Both the position numbers and the translations under genes were made by a program. From Corylus avellana (Eukaryota > Streptophyta > Magnoliopsida > Fagales > Betulaceae), in NCBI RefSeq assembly GCF_901000735.1, contig NC_081551.1, forward strand, positions 9,690,101 through 9,754,100: DNA of 64,000 nucleotides, given 5' to 3'. The notes beneath the pieces were generated by a model that had not been told where the DNA came from, made no database searches, and saw only the letters and a program-made list of their open reading frames with translations. Shown one piece after another: positions 11,927 through 23,474 of the stretch. Numbering within the stretch: position 1 is the stretch's first letter; the number at the start of each line of letters is the position of its first letter.

Positions 11927-13750
11927 TCATGTACGTAATCTAATCTTTATAAGTTTCATGACATAAAAAGCTCGTTCTACAGTCGCAATAGAAACAAGGA
12001 GAGTCAACACTAGGCGAATCAATCTGTCAATCAAAGGATAAATCTTTGACTTTCTTGAAAATGTCAATCCTCTGCATAATTCAGATAATGTAAATATATT
12101 TTGAAAATCTTGATGAAGCATAGCAAGGATAAATCGGCTACTTCGAAAGAGCCATGATCTCTAATGGTTACTTCGAGGGAGCCTTAACCTCCAAAACAAA
12201 GTAAATTATATTATAAAACAATAATCAGCTCATATCTGTTTATTGATAGTCTCTCCTTTAAATAGAAGAATAGTTACATAGAGCAATAGAAGACCTGATT
12301 TGGCGAGGACTAGGATTCTATTTTATTTCATGCTAAGACCTTTCCATATTGGATTCTGATTTGTGTAGAATTAGAATCAACCTAGGACTAGGAGATTTAC
12401 TCTCCTTATTGGACTCTAACACGACATCGGACAATATCAAATAATTATGATTATATCACTTTGGCACATCAAGCTTATAATGCTACAATTGAAACTTCTT
12501 AGTTAACTTGCATATATCATCAATCTTAAATGATTTGTATACATCTTTAGAGCTTAAAGCGACGCTAAGAATGAGGAATTCCACAGCCAACTCACTAAAT
12601 CTATTTTTCAATTCTTGTAATTGGAAGTTTATTGCAACAGTAAATATATCAACTCTAAAATAATGCTCCACCGTTGTTGGAGACCCTTCATCTTAACGAT
12701 GAGATCTACTTTGAGCTCTAGTATAATGAGCATTCATAATAGGAATATCAATATCATTTTCTTCACAAAATGATTTAACAGTAGCAAGCAAAGGCTCCCA
12801 CCCGTCATCACTCCTCGTTTCAATGGGTGATTGTGTAGTTGAAACTTGACTCATGGCATTTAAAATGTCTAGGGATTTTTGTTGCAAAGTTTGGCAAAGC
12901 ATGTTAGTGAGTCACATAATTTCTTTTATCAAATGCAATATCAAAATAAATTCAAATGATGTTAATATCATGTAAGCCGCTTCAGCATCACCACATTGAG
13001 AATAATTAGCTCCCTCCTTTGAGATCTTGTTGATAACTGAACAAGTTGCACCAAACATTGTTATCATGCTACAAATAGATTGATAATGAGATGACCATCA
13101 AGGATCTCTAAGTCGTTGCAAAGTATCAATTTGGTTTGCCCCCATTCCAGTCTCAATTACATTAGAAGCAATCAAAATTTCAATTTCATGAGCGTAAATA
13201 GATTGCAATTCATCATGACGTTTAGAAGAACCCCCAACAATATTAATAATTGAAGCCAACTGGATAAAGAATTAATGAATATGATTGGATTCTCTAGATG
13301 CTGCAACTAAAGCTAATTGTAGTTGTAACCTATTCCATTCACCACGCATATTACTACCTCCATCATATCCTTGGCCTCGAATATTCTCGATTCGGTGGTT
13401 GTAACGAGAAAGAATAACACATATCTCATTTTTCAAAGATGATGCAGTAGTATCTTTTACATGCACAATATTAAAGAATCACTCCCTAATAAAACCATCT
13501 TTATCAATAAACCTCAAAATAATAACCTCAAAATAATAGCCATTTGCTCATTTTTTTGATTCATCCCAAGCTTCATCAACGAGAATGCAAAATTTGGCAT
13601 TCCCAATTTCTTTTTGAATCGCATCCCATACTTTATTTGCAATGATATGTAGCATTTCCATTTGAATTTTATGTGATGTAAATTTGGCATTTTTTGGAGC
13701 ATTTTTCAAGACAAGTCCAGCAACATCATCATTATAGCTTGCTAGGAGCT
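11927..13750 (-). pseudogene. hAT transposase C-terminal part, degraded
   Basis: Minus-strand pieces appear in family order. They are the NAKFCILVDEAWDES catalytic-core segment (about 13560-13750), HVKDTTASSLKNEI and IRGQGYDGGSNMRGEWN (about 13310-13460), a D-I-L-N-A-M helix region (12693-12902), the HYFRVD/QLQELKNRF region (12483-12671), and the hAT dimerisation helix ATVERAFYVMK (about 11935-12000). A block corresponding to the region after GEWN is deleted. About 12125-12420 is extra sequence, possibly a small LTR fragment. Several stops are present. Confidence 0.78.
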
Positions 13751-15909
13751 TGTAGTGACCCAAATAATTAACTAAGCTCAAGTATCTTAGTTAGAGAGTT
13801 AATTTGGGTTTTGGGTCACTAGGAATAGCTGGGAGGGCATTTTGGAAAATTTGGACTTTCTGATCATACATACACATGGAGGACCACGCGGATGTACGCC
13901 TACAAATAGTACACAGACGTACGCATGTGGACCACCCGAACGTACACTGACTTTTGGTTGACCATTGGTTAATGCATGTACATACGATGCAGCCTTTGGT
14001 CCTATGGGTAAACAGTACGCGAACGCACGCCCCAATAGTACTATACGTATTCCGCTTTTCAGAACAGCCCTGCAGTGCTCACAGCTTTTTCCTGCCTATA
14101 AATACCCTACCCCCTCGACTTTTATGCTCCATTTTTGCCCCTGAACCCTCTGGAGACCCTGTGTGAGTGATCTTGTAAGTTTATGAGTTCTTGAAGGAGA
14201 AGAGGTGGTTTCTTGGAGGTTTTGCTTCAAGGAGGTAACCTTCTTTGCGTAAGCTTTCTCTTTAGTTGTTATATTGCTTCTCTAGACTAGCTTAGTTGTT
14301 GGTTTGAGCCTCTAACTAGGTTATGCCTTTAATCTTTGTTTAAGTTTGGTTTAGCATTTCATCTTTGTTGAGCGGATTTTCTTGAGCATTGGAGGTATTA
14401 TTTTGAGATAGGAGGTCCTAGAAATATTTTTGGTAGCTTTAAAACGAGTTTGGGAGGATAGCAAGATGTTTGGAACAAATAAGGTTCTACCTAAACCTTC
14501 TAGGTGGATGTACAACCAAGATCCTGGACGTACGGCCGGCCAGAAGCGTTCCAGGGAATGTCATTTTGGCCAGTTGTCCGATAGCCTATATTTCCATGTT
14601 CTAGGTTCGTTTCAGTTGGACTTAGTACTAATAGAATGTTTTTCACAGATTTGGAGAACCTAGATCGTTTAGAGGAGTACTTGGAGAACTTGTTTGCCCC
14701 AGGTGAGTTTTAACTCACATAATGCTTGCCCTTTATTTTCTCACATCGCACGACTATTTTGTGTACCAAAACATGCATATTTACAACTCCCACAATATAC
14801 ACTTTGTGGCACATGAACTCTATCATTTGTGAAAATGTGCTACTTAAGAAGATAATAACATTAAGATTTGTAAAAGCATGCATGTAAAATACGGATAAGG
14901 CTAATTGCATCATATAACATGGTACACTGGTACGTGTGGGATAACGGCCATGGATTTATTATACATGTTAACTTTATGGTCAAATGTGTATGTTGTTACA
15001 TGGGCCTTGGATCCAATGATTATTTCATGACCAGCGCAGGTTTAATGAGCGGTTACTACACTATGTACATCATTAGTAAGGTGGGCCACCCGAGGTCGGA
15101 CTCGGTCGGGCTGCTAGTATTATGGACTGTAGCGTACAATGTTCGGGGCACCAGCATTGTATTACAGGTCCCTCGAGATAGCGCCAACCCTACTGAGAAG
15201 GGGTAAAATCTTAGGTAGACCATACAGTTGAACTATCACTGTTACTCATAATTATAAGTATGTATTATATCTATATTGCATCCACGAATAACTGTCACAT
15301 CTAAACTGTTGCATTCTTTACCAAATGGAGTTCATCATTAAATGGTATGGATATTGTGTGCATTATTACTCACTAAATCTTCAAAGACTTACCCCTTTTA
15401 TTCTTTCCCCTCCATTATGTATAAATTACGTGGTCTAGCTAGCATAGAGGGAGATGTTTATGGACCAGACTTGGGTGATTGTTCAAGATTTGATTAGAGT
15501 CATTTTTTAAGATGTGGATCCAGTGTACCCGAAATCCATGTGGGATGATGGACGAACCACATAGGCAGGCATCATAGAGATCGTTATCGCGTTGGCATTA
15601 CTCACGATTATGCGTTAATTTTATTACCTTATTTCCAGAAATTTATATTTTGGGATGTAATATTTTGATGGTCGGTCTATGACCAGCACATTGTATGACC
15701 TATTTATATTATGATGTTTCATCATTAGTCTGATGATTGTATGTGTGGAATTTAGTTGTTGCTTTCTATTCTTGTAGTTTAAAAGTCTTTGTTGTATTCT
15801 CTCGGTTAGGAGAGATAATGATCCCTGAGTCTTGTCCCGTGAAGAATGTAGGCTGGAAGACGAACCATAGAGTTAATTAACAGTTAATTGATTTTCACAG
15901 GGCATTACA
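13751..15909. mobile_element. Solo LTR of a Ty3/gypsy-type element
   Basis: It starts TGTAGTGACC and ends GGGCATTACA, with perfect 5-bp target duplications GAGCT at 13746-13750 and 15910-15914. Removing it rejoins the hAT transposase frame. A TATA box (TATAAATA) lies at 14097-14104. The length of 2159 bp and the lack of internal coding fit a solo LTR formed by recombination. A related, truncated copy lies at about 39590-41250. Assignment to a Tekay/Del-like lineage is only a guess from LTR length and ends. Confidence 0.85.
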
Positions 15910-15996
15910 GAGCTTTATCAATTTAATGAAGTTACCTTAATTTTTCGATTTAGTGCTTTCATCGTGACCTCTAAAGGTACATGCTTGGAATGCTAG
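15910..15996 (-). pseudogene. Bridge piece of the hAT transposase
   Basis: This 87-bp strip lies between the solo LTR and the Athila-like element. Read on the minus strand it supplies the FRGHDES segment, which joins the N-terminal zinc-finger part to the K-L-L-A-S-Y-N-D-D-V segment beyond the solo LTR. It contains one in-frame TAA. Its continuity on both sides proves that both retroelements inserted into the hAT element. Confidence 0.8.
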
Positions 15997-16390
15997 TGTT
16001 ATGTGCTAAAATATTCATATTTTAGCCCATTGATTTACACTTGTTAATTTCTTAGTCTTGTTATTTTGTGTTATTTTATTTTCTTTTTGTGTTTTCTGTG
16101 TTTTTGTAGGTCATGGAAGAAAATGAAGCATTTCTAGAAATCTCAGGCTTAAAGGGCAATTTGGAAAAAAAAAAAAGGGCTAGAAGTTTTGGATCAAGCA
16201 CAAGCATCCAGATGCAGTGCGATCGAGCGCACTACACCTAGGCTCGAGCGCATCAGCGCTCGAGCGCCCAAGCCAAGGAGCGAGCGCAACATGTGATCGT
16301 GAGCAAGAAGAAGGCTTGAGCGCATATGCGCTCGAGCGCCCAACACAGAAGATCGATCACACAACTGCAATCAAGCGCACTCATATGCTG

Positions 16391-16447
<57 letters not shown>

Positions 16448-16564
16448 ACATGTGGCTAGACTCCTTTTCCTCATCAAACTAGGTTTTCCAAACTTAAACA
16501 TACGAGTTTACGTGAGACCTCTCTGCATCATCCAAGTAAGTACACCCTTCCCTTTGAAACTCTT

Positions 16565-19503
16565 GTGCCTACTAATACTACTCTTGTCCCTTCTACTATC
16601 AAGGCACTAGAATTGGAGCTGAAGCAGTTACCAGAACATCTCACATATGCTTACTTGGGAGAGAACCATATACTACCTGTTATAGTTGCTGCAAACCTAA
16701 GTTTTGGGGAAGAGGAGAAGCTATTGAGAGTTCTTAGAGAGCATAAAACTGCGTTAGGATGGACTAGTGCCGACATCAAAGGCATAAGTCCGGCCAAGTG
16801 CATGCAACAAATCTTCCTTGAGGATGAAGCAAAGCCAACTAGGGATGCACAAAGAAGACTCAACCTGTATGAAGGAGGTAGTCAAGGTTGAGGTTTTGAA
16901 ATTGTTGGATGTTAGCATTATCTACTCCATCTCAGACAGTAAATGGGTAAGTGCAGTTCAAGTAGTGCTGAAGAAGAGTGGGATCACAGTGGTGAAAAAC
17001 GAAGAAGATGAGCTGGTACCTACAAGAATAACCATTGGTTGGAGGGTATGTATTGACTACCGAAGACTGAACAAGGTGACCCGAAAAGATCATTTTCCTC
17101 TGCCCTTCATTGATCAAAAGCTAGAGAGGTTAGCTGGCCATAGATATTACTGCTTTCTGGATGGATACAGTGGCTACAACCAAATTGCAGTAGCACCAGG
17201 AGACTAAGAAAATACCACCTTCACTTGTCCTTTTGGCACATTTATGTACAGACGGATGCCGTTTGGACTATGCAATGCACCCACCACCTTTCAAAGATGC
17301 ATGTTGAGCATTTTCTCAAACATGGTGGAGAAATTTATTAAGGTTTTTATGGATGATTTTAGTTTTTTTGGCTCTAATTTTGATGAATGCCTCAATCATC
17401 TGAAGATTGTCCTCAAAAGGTGTGAAGAATGCAACTTAGTGCTTAATTGGGAAAAGTGCCACTTTATGGTACAAGAAGGCATTGGGCTGGGTCATGCCAT
17501 TTTCAGCAAGGGCATTGAGGTAGATAAGGGCGAAATTGACATCATCTCCAAACTCTCTCCTCCTATGACGGCCAAGGATGTAAGAAGTTTTCTGGGCATG
17601 CCTAGTTCCATAGAAGATTCATTAAGGATTTCTCTAAGATCTCTAGACCCCTCTGTGCACTACTAGCCAAGGATGTCAAGTTTGAATGGGCTGATGAATT
17701 CATGAATGCTTTCAACATATTGAAAATTTTGCTCACATCTGCACCAATAATGATGGCACCTGATTGGAACCTTCCATTCGAGCTCATATGTGACGCCAAT
17801 GACTTTGCCTTGGGAACTGTCTTAGGTCAAAGAGTCAATAAGGTACCTCATGCTATCTATTATGCTTCTAGAACCTTAAATGATGCTCAGCTAAATTATT
17901 CTACTACTAAGAAAGAATTGTTTGATGTCATATTTGCTTTGGAGAAGTTTAGGTCATACTTGATTGGTTCTAAAGTTATTGTATTCACTGACCATGCCGC
18001 TTTGAGATATTTGTTTGCTAAGAAAGATGCAAAGCCTAGATTGATCAGATAGGTACTTTTATTACAAGAATTTGACCTTGAGATTAGGGACAAAAAGGGT
18101 AGTGAGAATGTGGTGGCGGATCACCTATCCAGGTTATTTCCTGATGAAGAAGGAAATGAGCTTCCTTTAAGTGAAAACTTTCCAGATAAGCAGTTATTAT
18201 AAAATAGATGTCCAACTTCCATGGTATGCAGATATTGTTAATTATATAACTCCTAAAGTTTTTCCTTTAGGAATGTCTAGTCAGGAAAGGAAGCGGTTGA
18301 TGTCTATGTCTAGACAGTACCATTGGGATGACCCTTATCTTTTCAAATTCTGCCTTGACCAAATCATCCAAAGGTGTGTGCCATAGGAGGAGCACATGAG
18401 CATATTATAGCATTGTCATCAATTTGCCTGTGGAGGGAACTTTGGAGCTAAAAGAACAACACTTAAGGCATTACAATCTGGTTTTTATTGGCCTAATGTG
18501 TTTAAAGATGCTGTTGGGTTTTGTGGTTCTTGTGATAGATGCCAGAGGACAGGTACATCTCATCTAGAACTCAGATGCCATTGCAAAACATTCAAGTGGT
18601 AGAGTTCATTGATGTGTGGGGTATTGACTTCATATGCCCATTTCCTAACTCATTTGGTTATTTATATGTTCTTGTGGGTGTGGATTATGTGTCTAAATGG
18701 GTCGAGGTTGTCCCCTCAAAAACTAATAATCACAAAGTTGTTGTGAAGTTCTTGCAGGACAACATCTTTACTAGGTTTGGGACTCCAAGGGCAATAATCA
18801 GTGATGGAGCTAGCCACTTCAATAATCAGGATTTTGCTTACTTGATAAAGAAATATGAGATCACACATAAAGTTGGCACTCCATATCATCCTCAAACCAG
18901 TGGTCAAGTGGAGATAAGCAACAAAGAGATCAAAAGCATCCTAGAAAGGACAGTGAATACCAGTAGGAAGGATTGGTTTTTGCGCTTGAATGATGCATTA
19001 TGGGTCTATAGAACTGCATACAAAACCCCTATTGGCATGACCCCATATAGGTTGGTCTTTGGGAAGGCGTGTCACCTACCAGTGGAGTTGGAGCATAGAG
19101 CGTACTAGGCCATCAAGAAATTCAACTTTGACATGAAACAAGCAGGTGACAAGAGAAAGCTGCAACTGAATCAACTTGAGGACTTGAGGCGTGATGCATA
19201 TGAGAACGCCAAGCTCTACAAGGAAAGAACCAAGGCATATCATGATAAGCAACTGGTCAGGAAGGAGTTTCATATAGGATAGAAGGTGTTGATCTATAAT
19301 TCAAAGCTAAGACTCTTCCTTGGTAAGCTCAAGTCTAGATGGTTTGGTCCTTGCATTGTCACCAATGGGTTCCCTCATGGAGCAGTGGAGGTTCATAGCC
19401 CAAAAAAGAATTAGATATTCAAGGTGAATGGACATAGAGTGAAGCCATACATTGAAATGAACTTTGCACCAAGAGATGAAGATTTGGCACTCTACTCTAT
19501 CTA
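16565..19503 (+). pseudogene. Athila-like pol polyprotein, broken
   Basis: Reverse transcriptase, RNase H and integrase are all recognisable. RT has the GWRVCIDYRRLNKVTRKDHFPLPF block (about 17038-17105), RRMPFGLCNAPTTF (17250-17291) and FMDDF (17346-17360). RNase H has CDAND and [19 protein letters not shown] (about 17790-17920). Integrase shows the D-D-E order in [15 protein letters not shown] and GQVEISNKE (about 18610-18925). The frame is interrupted by stops and shifts, for example near 16890, 17205, 17665, 18050 and 18385, so no functional enzyme is made. Gag and protease are absent upstream. Confidence 0.88.
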
Positions 19504-19861
19504 ATATGCAGAATTACCACGAGTGTTTGAGCCACATTCAGTGGAACTCAAATGCATCTCCCCAGAATAGTAGTACTGAAGCTACTACCAACAGTCTGGC
19601 TGAAGACATTAAACTTAGCACTCGTGGGGTTGAATATCCTTTTTATTTTTGTTGGTTGTTTATTTTTATTTTTGTTTGTTTTCCTTTTAATTTTAGTAGT
19701 TTGTTTTTCAGGGATAAGTGTGCCTGTATTCAAGTTTGAGGGGGATGCTATGAGCCATACCTGTTCCAGTCAGTTTTTCCATCTCTCGGGTAAGATCTTT
19801 CCATGTTATACACACATTGAGGACAATGTGTAATTTAAGTTTAAGGGGTATGGGAGACACT

Positions 19862-19952
19862 TTACACACACACACACACACACACATACTTTGTCCCTAC
19901 ATTTTTGAAAAAAATGCATGTTCATGTTTGTCTTAAAATTTTGGTTGATCTG

Positions 19953-19983
<31 letters not shown>
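19862..19983. repeat. (AC)n and poly-A tracts
   Basis: A CA dinucleotide run lies at about 19863-19886 and an uninterrupted A run at about 19953-19983. Both are within the 3' internal region of the Athila-like element. Confidence 0.85.
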
Positions 19984-19986
<3 letters not shown>

Positions 19987-20442
19987 TGATTTTCATTGGT
20001 GAGCTTAAAATTTTGAACACATGATCTGATGATAGAGTTTTAAGTTTGGTTACTTACTTTAGGCATATGAGAATTCACATGTTTGATCTGATCCGACACA
20101 AGCACATTAGCACATAATTTGTGGGGTATAACATGAGAGTCTGTTGTGTATGTTTTAATGTCTTGAGGAAGCTGGGAGACTTGTTAGGTGGATACTTTGG
20201 CATAATAATAAAAATAAAATAAAAAATAATAATATGATTGCAACATCCCAGTCCCATACTGGAAAGATGAGAAGAAGCCCACATAGAGTGGGTAGTTTAT
20301 AAAGATAGTCATGGGTGCTAAGTTCCACACTGCCTAGTTACTAGGTAAAACTAGTGTGACGTCCCACATCGCCTAGGTATGGAGATGAGGATGTGCTTAA
20401 ATGTATACTACACCCTTAATGACAACAACGCGTTTTAAAGCC

Positions 20443-20531
20443 GTGATGGTCATGATCCCATCAGAATTCCGCAGTTAAGCGTGCTTCTGCTGGAGTAGTA
20501 CCAGGATGGGTGACCTCCTAGGAAGTCTGGT
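20443..20531 (+). repeat. 5S-rRNA-like domain in Cassandra 5' LTR
   Basis: This stretch matches the central and 3' part of plant 5S rRNA, including the internal-promoter region (AGTTAAGCGTGCTT ... GATGGGTGACC). It is part of the LTR and not a 5S gene unit. Cassandra LTRs are known to carry 5S sequence with polymerase III promoter elements. The equivalent domain of the 3' LTR is at about 20828-20914. Confidence 0.88.
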
Positions 20532-20827
20532 CCGAGGGGAGCCAAAAGCGGACAATATTGTGTGTCATTGGGGTGGGATGTTACATATGGTATCAGAGCC
20601 ATTGCCTAGCCTGAGATGGGGGGAGCATGCACAAGCCCATGAAGGTCGCTAGCGGGCGCTCGCTGGGGCGGACGCCAAGAATGGGTTAATCCCATGAGGG
20701 TTGCCAGCGAGGACGCTGGGTCCTAAGAGGGGGTGATTGTGACATCCCACATCGCCTGGGTATGGAGATGAGGATGTGTTTAAATGTATACTACACCCTT
20801 AATGACAGCAACACGTTGTTGAGACCG

Positions 20828-20914
20828 TAATGGTCATAATCCCATCAGAACTCCGCAGTTAAGCGTGCTTCTGCTGGAGTAGTACCAGGATGGGTGACCT
20901 CCTGGGAAGTCTGG
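20828..20914 (+). repeat. 5S-rRNA-like domain in Cassandra 3' LTR
   Basis: This is the second copy of the LTR-borne 5S-like segment, close to the first with only a few substitutions. The similarity suggests that the two LTRs diverged relatively recently. Confidence 0.88.
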
Positions 20915-21216
20915 TTCGAGGGGAGCCAAAAGCGGACAATATTGTGTGTCATTGGGGTGTGATGTTACAACTGGGCTTTATAGTAAATTATAGGGAAACT
21001 CCAAATTGACTAGTCATTTTGGAGTAATAGCGCAGATGTGGCTAGCGCTTTTTCCTAGGTCGTTACAAGTGGTATCAGAACCACCTACTAATGCCATGAC
21101 ATATGGTATTAGAGCACTGCATGACGTGGCCTTGACGAGAACGTCAGGAATTTAAGAGGGGGAGTTTGTAACACCCCGGTCCCATATTGGGAAGATGAGA
21201 AAAAGCCCACATAGAG

Positions 21217-21425
21217 GGATTTGGCTTACATGCTGTTATTAAAATAACAGCATGTATGCTGTAATTTAATCAACGGTAAAGATTGAATTTTTCAAAATAT
21301 CTTTTCATTTTTTCTCTCCTATTAAATGCTTCTAAAAGTAAGTCAACTTTAAAATTTAATCTTGATCGTTAATTCAACTACAGCATGCATGCTGTTATTT
21401 TAATAACAGCATGTAAGCCGGATCC
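21217..21425. mobile_element. MULE-type MITE nested in the TRIM second LTR
   Basis: This 209-bp element has terminal inverted repeats of about 50 bp beginning GGAT(T/C)(T/C)GGCTTACATGCTG. The 9-bp target duplication is CACATAGAG (21208-21216) and CACATAAAG (21426-21434), which fits Mutator-like transposition. The arms themselves contain a TAACAGCATG/CATGCTGTTA palindrome. No coding sequence. Confidence 0.87.
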
Positions 21426-22877
21426 CACATAAAGTGGGTAGTTTATAAAGATAGTCATGGGTGCTAAGTCCCATATTGCCTAGTTAATAGGTGAAACTGG
21501 GATTTATAATGAATTCTAGGAAAACTCCAAATTAACTAGTCCTTTTGGGGTAATAGCGCAGATGTGGCTAGCGCTTTTCCCTGGGTCGTTACAAGTGGTA
21601 TCAAAGCCACCTACTAACTCCAGGACATGTGGTATTAGAGCACTACATGATGTGGCCCTGACGAGGACGTCAGAAATTTAAGAGGGGGAGTTTGTAACAC
21701 CCCGGTCCCATATTGGGAAGATGAGAAGAAGCCCACATAAAGTATGTAGTTTATAAAGATAGTCATGGGTACTAAGTTCCACATTGCCTAGTTACTAGGT
21801 AAAACTGGGCTTTATAATGAATGCTAGGGAAACTCCAAATTGACTAGTCCTTTTGGGGTAATAACGTAGATGTGGCTAGCTCTTTTCCCTGGGTCGTTAC
21901 AATGATGATCATTGATAAACTTCTCACTAAGTAACTGGACCTCTTGCCTCAGTAAGCAATGAGTGTTCACGTCAAAATGTGAAGAATTTTGATTTGGTTA
22001 ATGTTATGGTTAGTTTGGTTTCGTAGCCTTTTTTTACTCGAGTTAGTAAGTCCTTAGGGGTGTCTTTACACCTAATGCCCTAAAACCATCTGGTTTAGGA
22101 ATCATTGACTTAGGATCAATTAAAAAGCTTAAGGGAATCAACACTGCACAGCCTAACCAAAAAGAAGAAAAAAGAAAGTTATGCCATGGTTTTTCATTCT
22201 AATAGGGATTTCAATGAACTTTGAGATATTGAGACATTGCACATTAGAAATCATTAGAAGCTTCATAGTTATGTGCTAGTTCACTTTACACTGTTTCGAA
22301 CTTGTGATGTCTAAGCCTGTCTTTTGTAAGTAATTAGATTTTAAAATTCCAATTCATTGAGAAGATAGAGCTTATCCTTTTAAGTTTGCTAATGAATGAA
22401 AATTATGGTTTTGAGTGATACTTCAATTTTTGGATAACATGAACTTTGCATAATGTTTGTGGGTAACATTCCTGGAAAACCTTCATGAGACTTTACTCGT
22501 CCTCTAGGGAATGCCTAGGGTTTAAAAGGCCTGTTGCATACGCTAAATGCAATCGTACATCCCACGAAAGATGGATTTATTTTTTTGTTCTCTGTTTTTC
22601 ATTTTGTTTTTAGTTTCATATTGCTAAGGGAATATCAATATGTAAGTTTGGGACTAGCAATATGTAAGTTTTAGCCCCTTAATTTACACTTGTTAATTTC
22701 TTAGTCTTGTTATTTTGTGTTTTTTTATTTTCTTTTTGTGTTTTTTGTGTTTTTGTAGGTTATGGAAGAAAAGGAAGCATTTCTAGAAGTCTCGCGCTTA
22801 AAGGGAAATTTGGGAAAAAAATGCTAGAAGTTTTGGATCAAGCACAAGCATCCAGACGCAGTGCGATCGAGTGCTAG

Positions 22878-23345
22878 CCATTGAACACTATCTATAGAGG
22901 TTTTGAGCCGCAACTGATTATTCTTTGTTTCTTGTAATATTTGTATTTCAACTAACTTGTCAATATGCCCTGACTGATTCATTAGATCCTCACAACATTT
23001 CATAACAATTTTATGTGGTGAATTTGGATCTTTCCCCACATGTCTCATTAAAGAACTATTCATCTCATCACTTTTCTTTTTCAAATTGTTAAAACATTTC
23101 CCTGTAAATGCATCTAATCCTGGACGACATGTTGGTTTCTTAGCAAAAACATAGCATTGAAGACAAAACATAACATCCTTTGATTCTGAGTACTCCAACC
23201 AAGTTGAGTATGTCTTAAACCAAAAGGTTTGAAATCGGCGACGATTATTACCCGTTCTGAGCTTAGCATTCAATTGGAATTTGGAAGAAAGCTTAAGTAG
23301 TGAGCAATCTAGTATTGTCAGCTTACATGTTTTATAATAAATTGT
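22878..23345 (-). pseudogene. hAT transposase N-terminal part (TTF zinc finger), interrupted
   Basis: The minus strand encodes a TTF-type zinc-finger region: R-R-F-Q, W-L-E-Y-S, CLQCYVF, F-N-N-L-K-K-K, then H-x7-P-H. This is the N-terminal signature of ZMYM1-like plant hAT transposases. Reading stops at the target duplication of the Athila-like insertion (22873-22877). The frame resumes at 15991 on the other side of that element, inside the codons of the W-L-A-F-Q-A segment. Confidence 0.8.
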
Positions 23346-23474
23346 AAATTGTAATGACCTTATAATATGCAATTGGTAGCTAAGAGTGGAGTTAAGTCAC
23401 ATGACTATGGTCCATGGATGAGAATGAGACGCCAAAAGTAGAGAAAAATAGACTCAAAGTAGATAAAAAATTTT

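Larger units (their letters stand above)
20355..20969 (+). mobile_element. Cassandra TRIM retrotransposon
   Basis: Two LTRs (20355-20585 and 20738-20969, 231 and 232 bp) start TGTGAC(G/A)TCCCACATCGCC and end GTTACA. The 152-bp interior has a primer site TGGTATCAGAGCC at 20588-20600 and an AAGAGGGGGTGAT polypurine tract before the second LTR. Each LTR contains a 5S-rRNA-like segment with the CCGCAGTTAAGCGTGCTT and GGATGGGTGACCTCCT blocks, which defines Cassandra. The target duplication is ACTAG/ACTGG (20350-20354 and 20970-20974, one mismatch). It is inserted in the first LTR of the surrounding TRIM. Confidence 0.93.
20239..21901. mobile_element. Tandem three-LTR TRIM element (LTR-int-LTR-int-LTR)
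   Basis: Three LTRs lie at 20239-21067, 21167-21593 and 21693-21901. They start TG(T/C)AACA(C/T)CCC and end GTCGTTACA. Two 99-bp internal domains (21068-21166 and 21594-21692) each hold a tRNA-Met-type primer site (TGGTATCAGAACC or a variant) and an AAGAGGGGGAG polypurine tract. The target duplication ATGAT flanks the whole unit (20234-20238 and 21902-21906). After removing the nested Cassandra (615 bp plus 5-bp duplication) and the MITE (209 bp plus 9-bp duplication), each LTR is exactly 209 bp. No coding capacity. It lies inside the Athila-like element. Confidence 0.9.
15997..22872 (+). mobile_element. Athila-like Ty3/gypsy retrotransposon, internally deleted
   Basis: The element is bounded by the 5-bp target duplication GCTAG at 15992-15996 and 22873-22877, sitting in the hAT transposase frame. 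The first about 225 bp (starting TGTTATGTGC) and about 22650-22872 are homologous LTR sequence, over 90 percent alike by eye. The right LTR copy stops abruptly after GCGATCGAG, so it is truncated. The left LTR region carries GCTCGAGCGC motifs and a poly-A run of about 56 bases (16390-16445). Gag and protease are missing; pol starts at about 16565. A TRIM element is nested at 20239-21901. Confidence 0.82.

Noticed and set aside
16253..16501. Minus-strand ORF rich in Phe
   Set aside because: It is the translation of the poly-A/T tract and LTR repeats, not a protein.
20443..20531. A 5S rRNA gene
   Set aside because: The match is partial, is repeated in two LTRs with TG...CA ends and a primer-binding site, and is explained by a Cassandra element.
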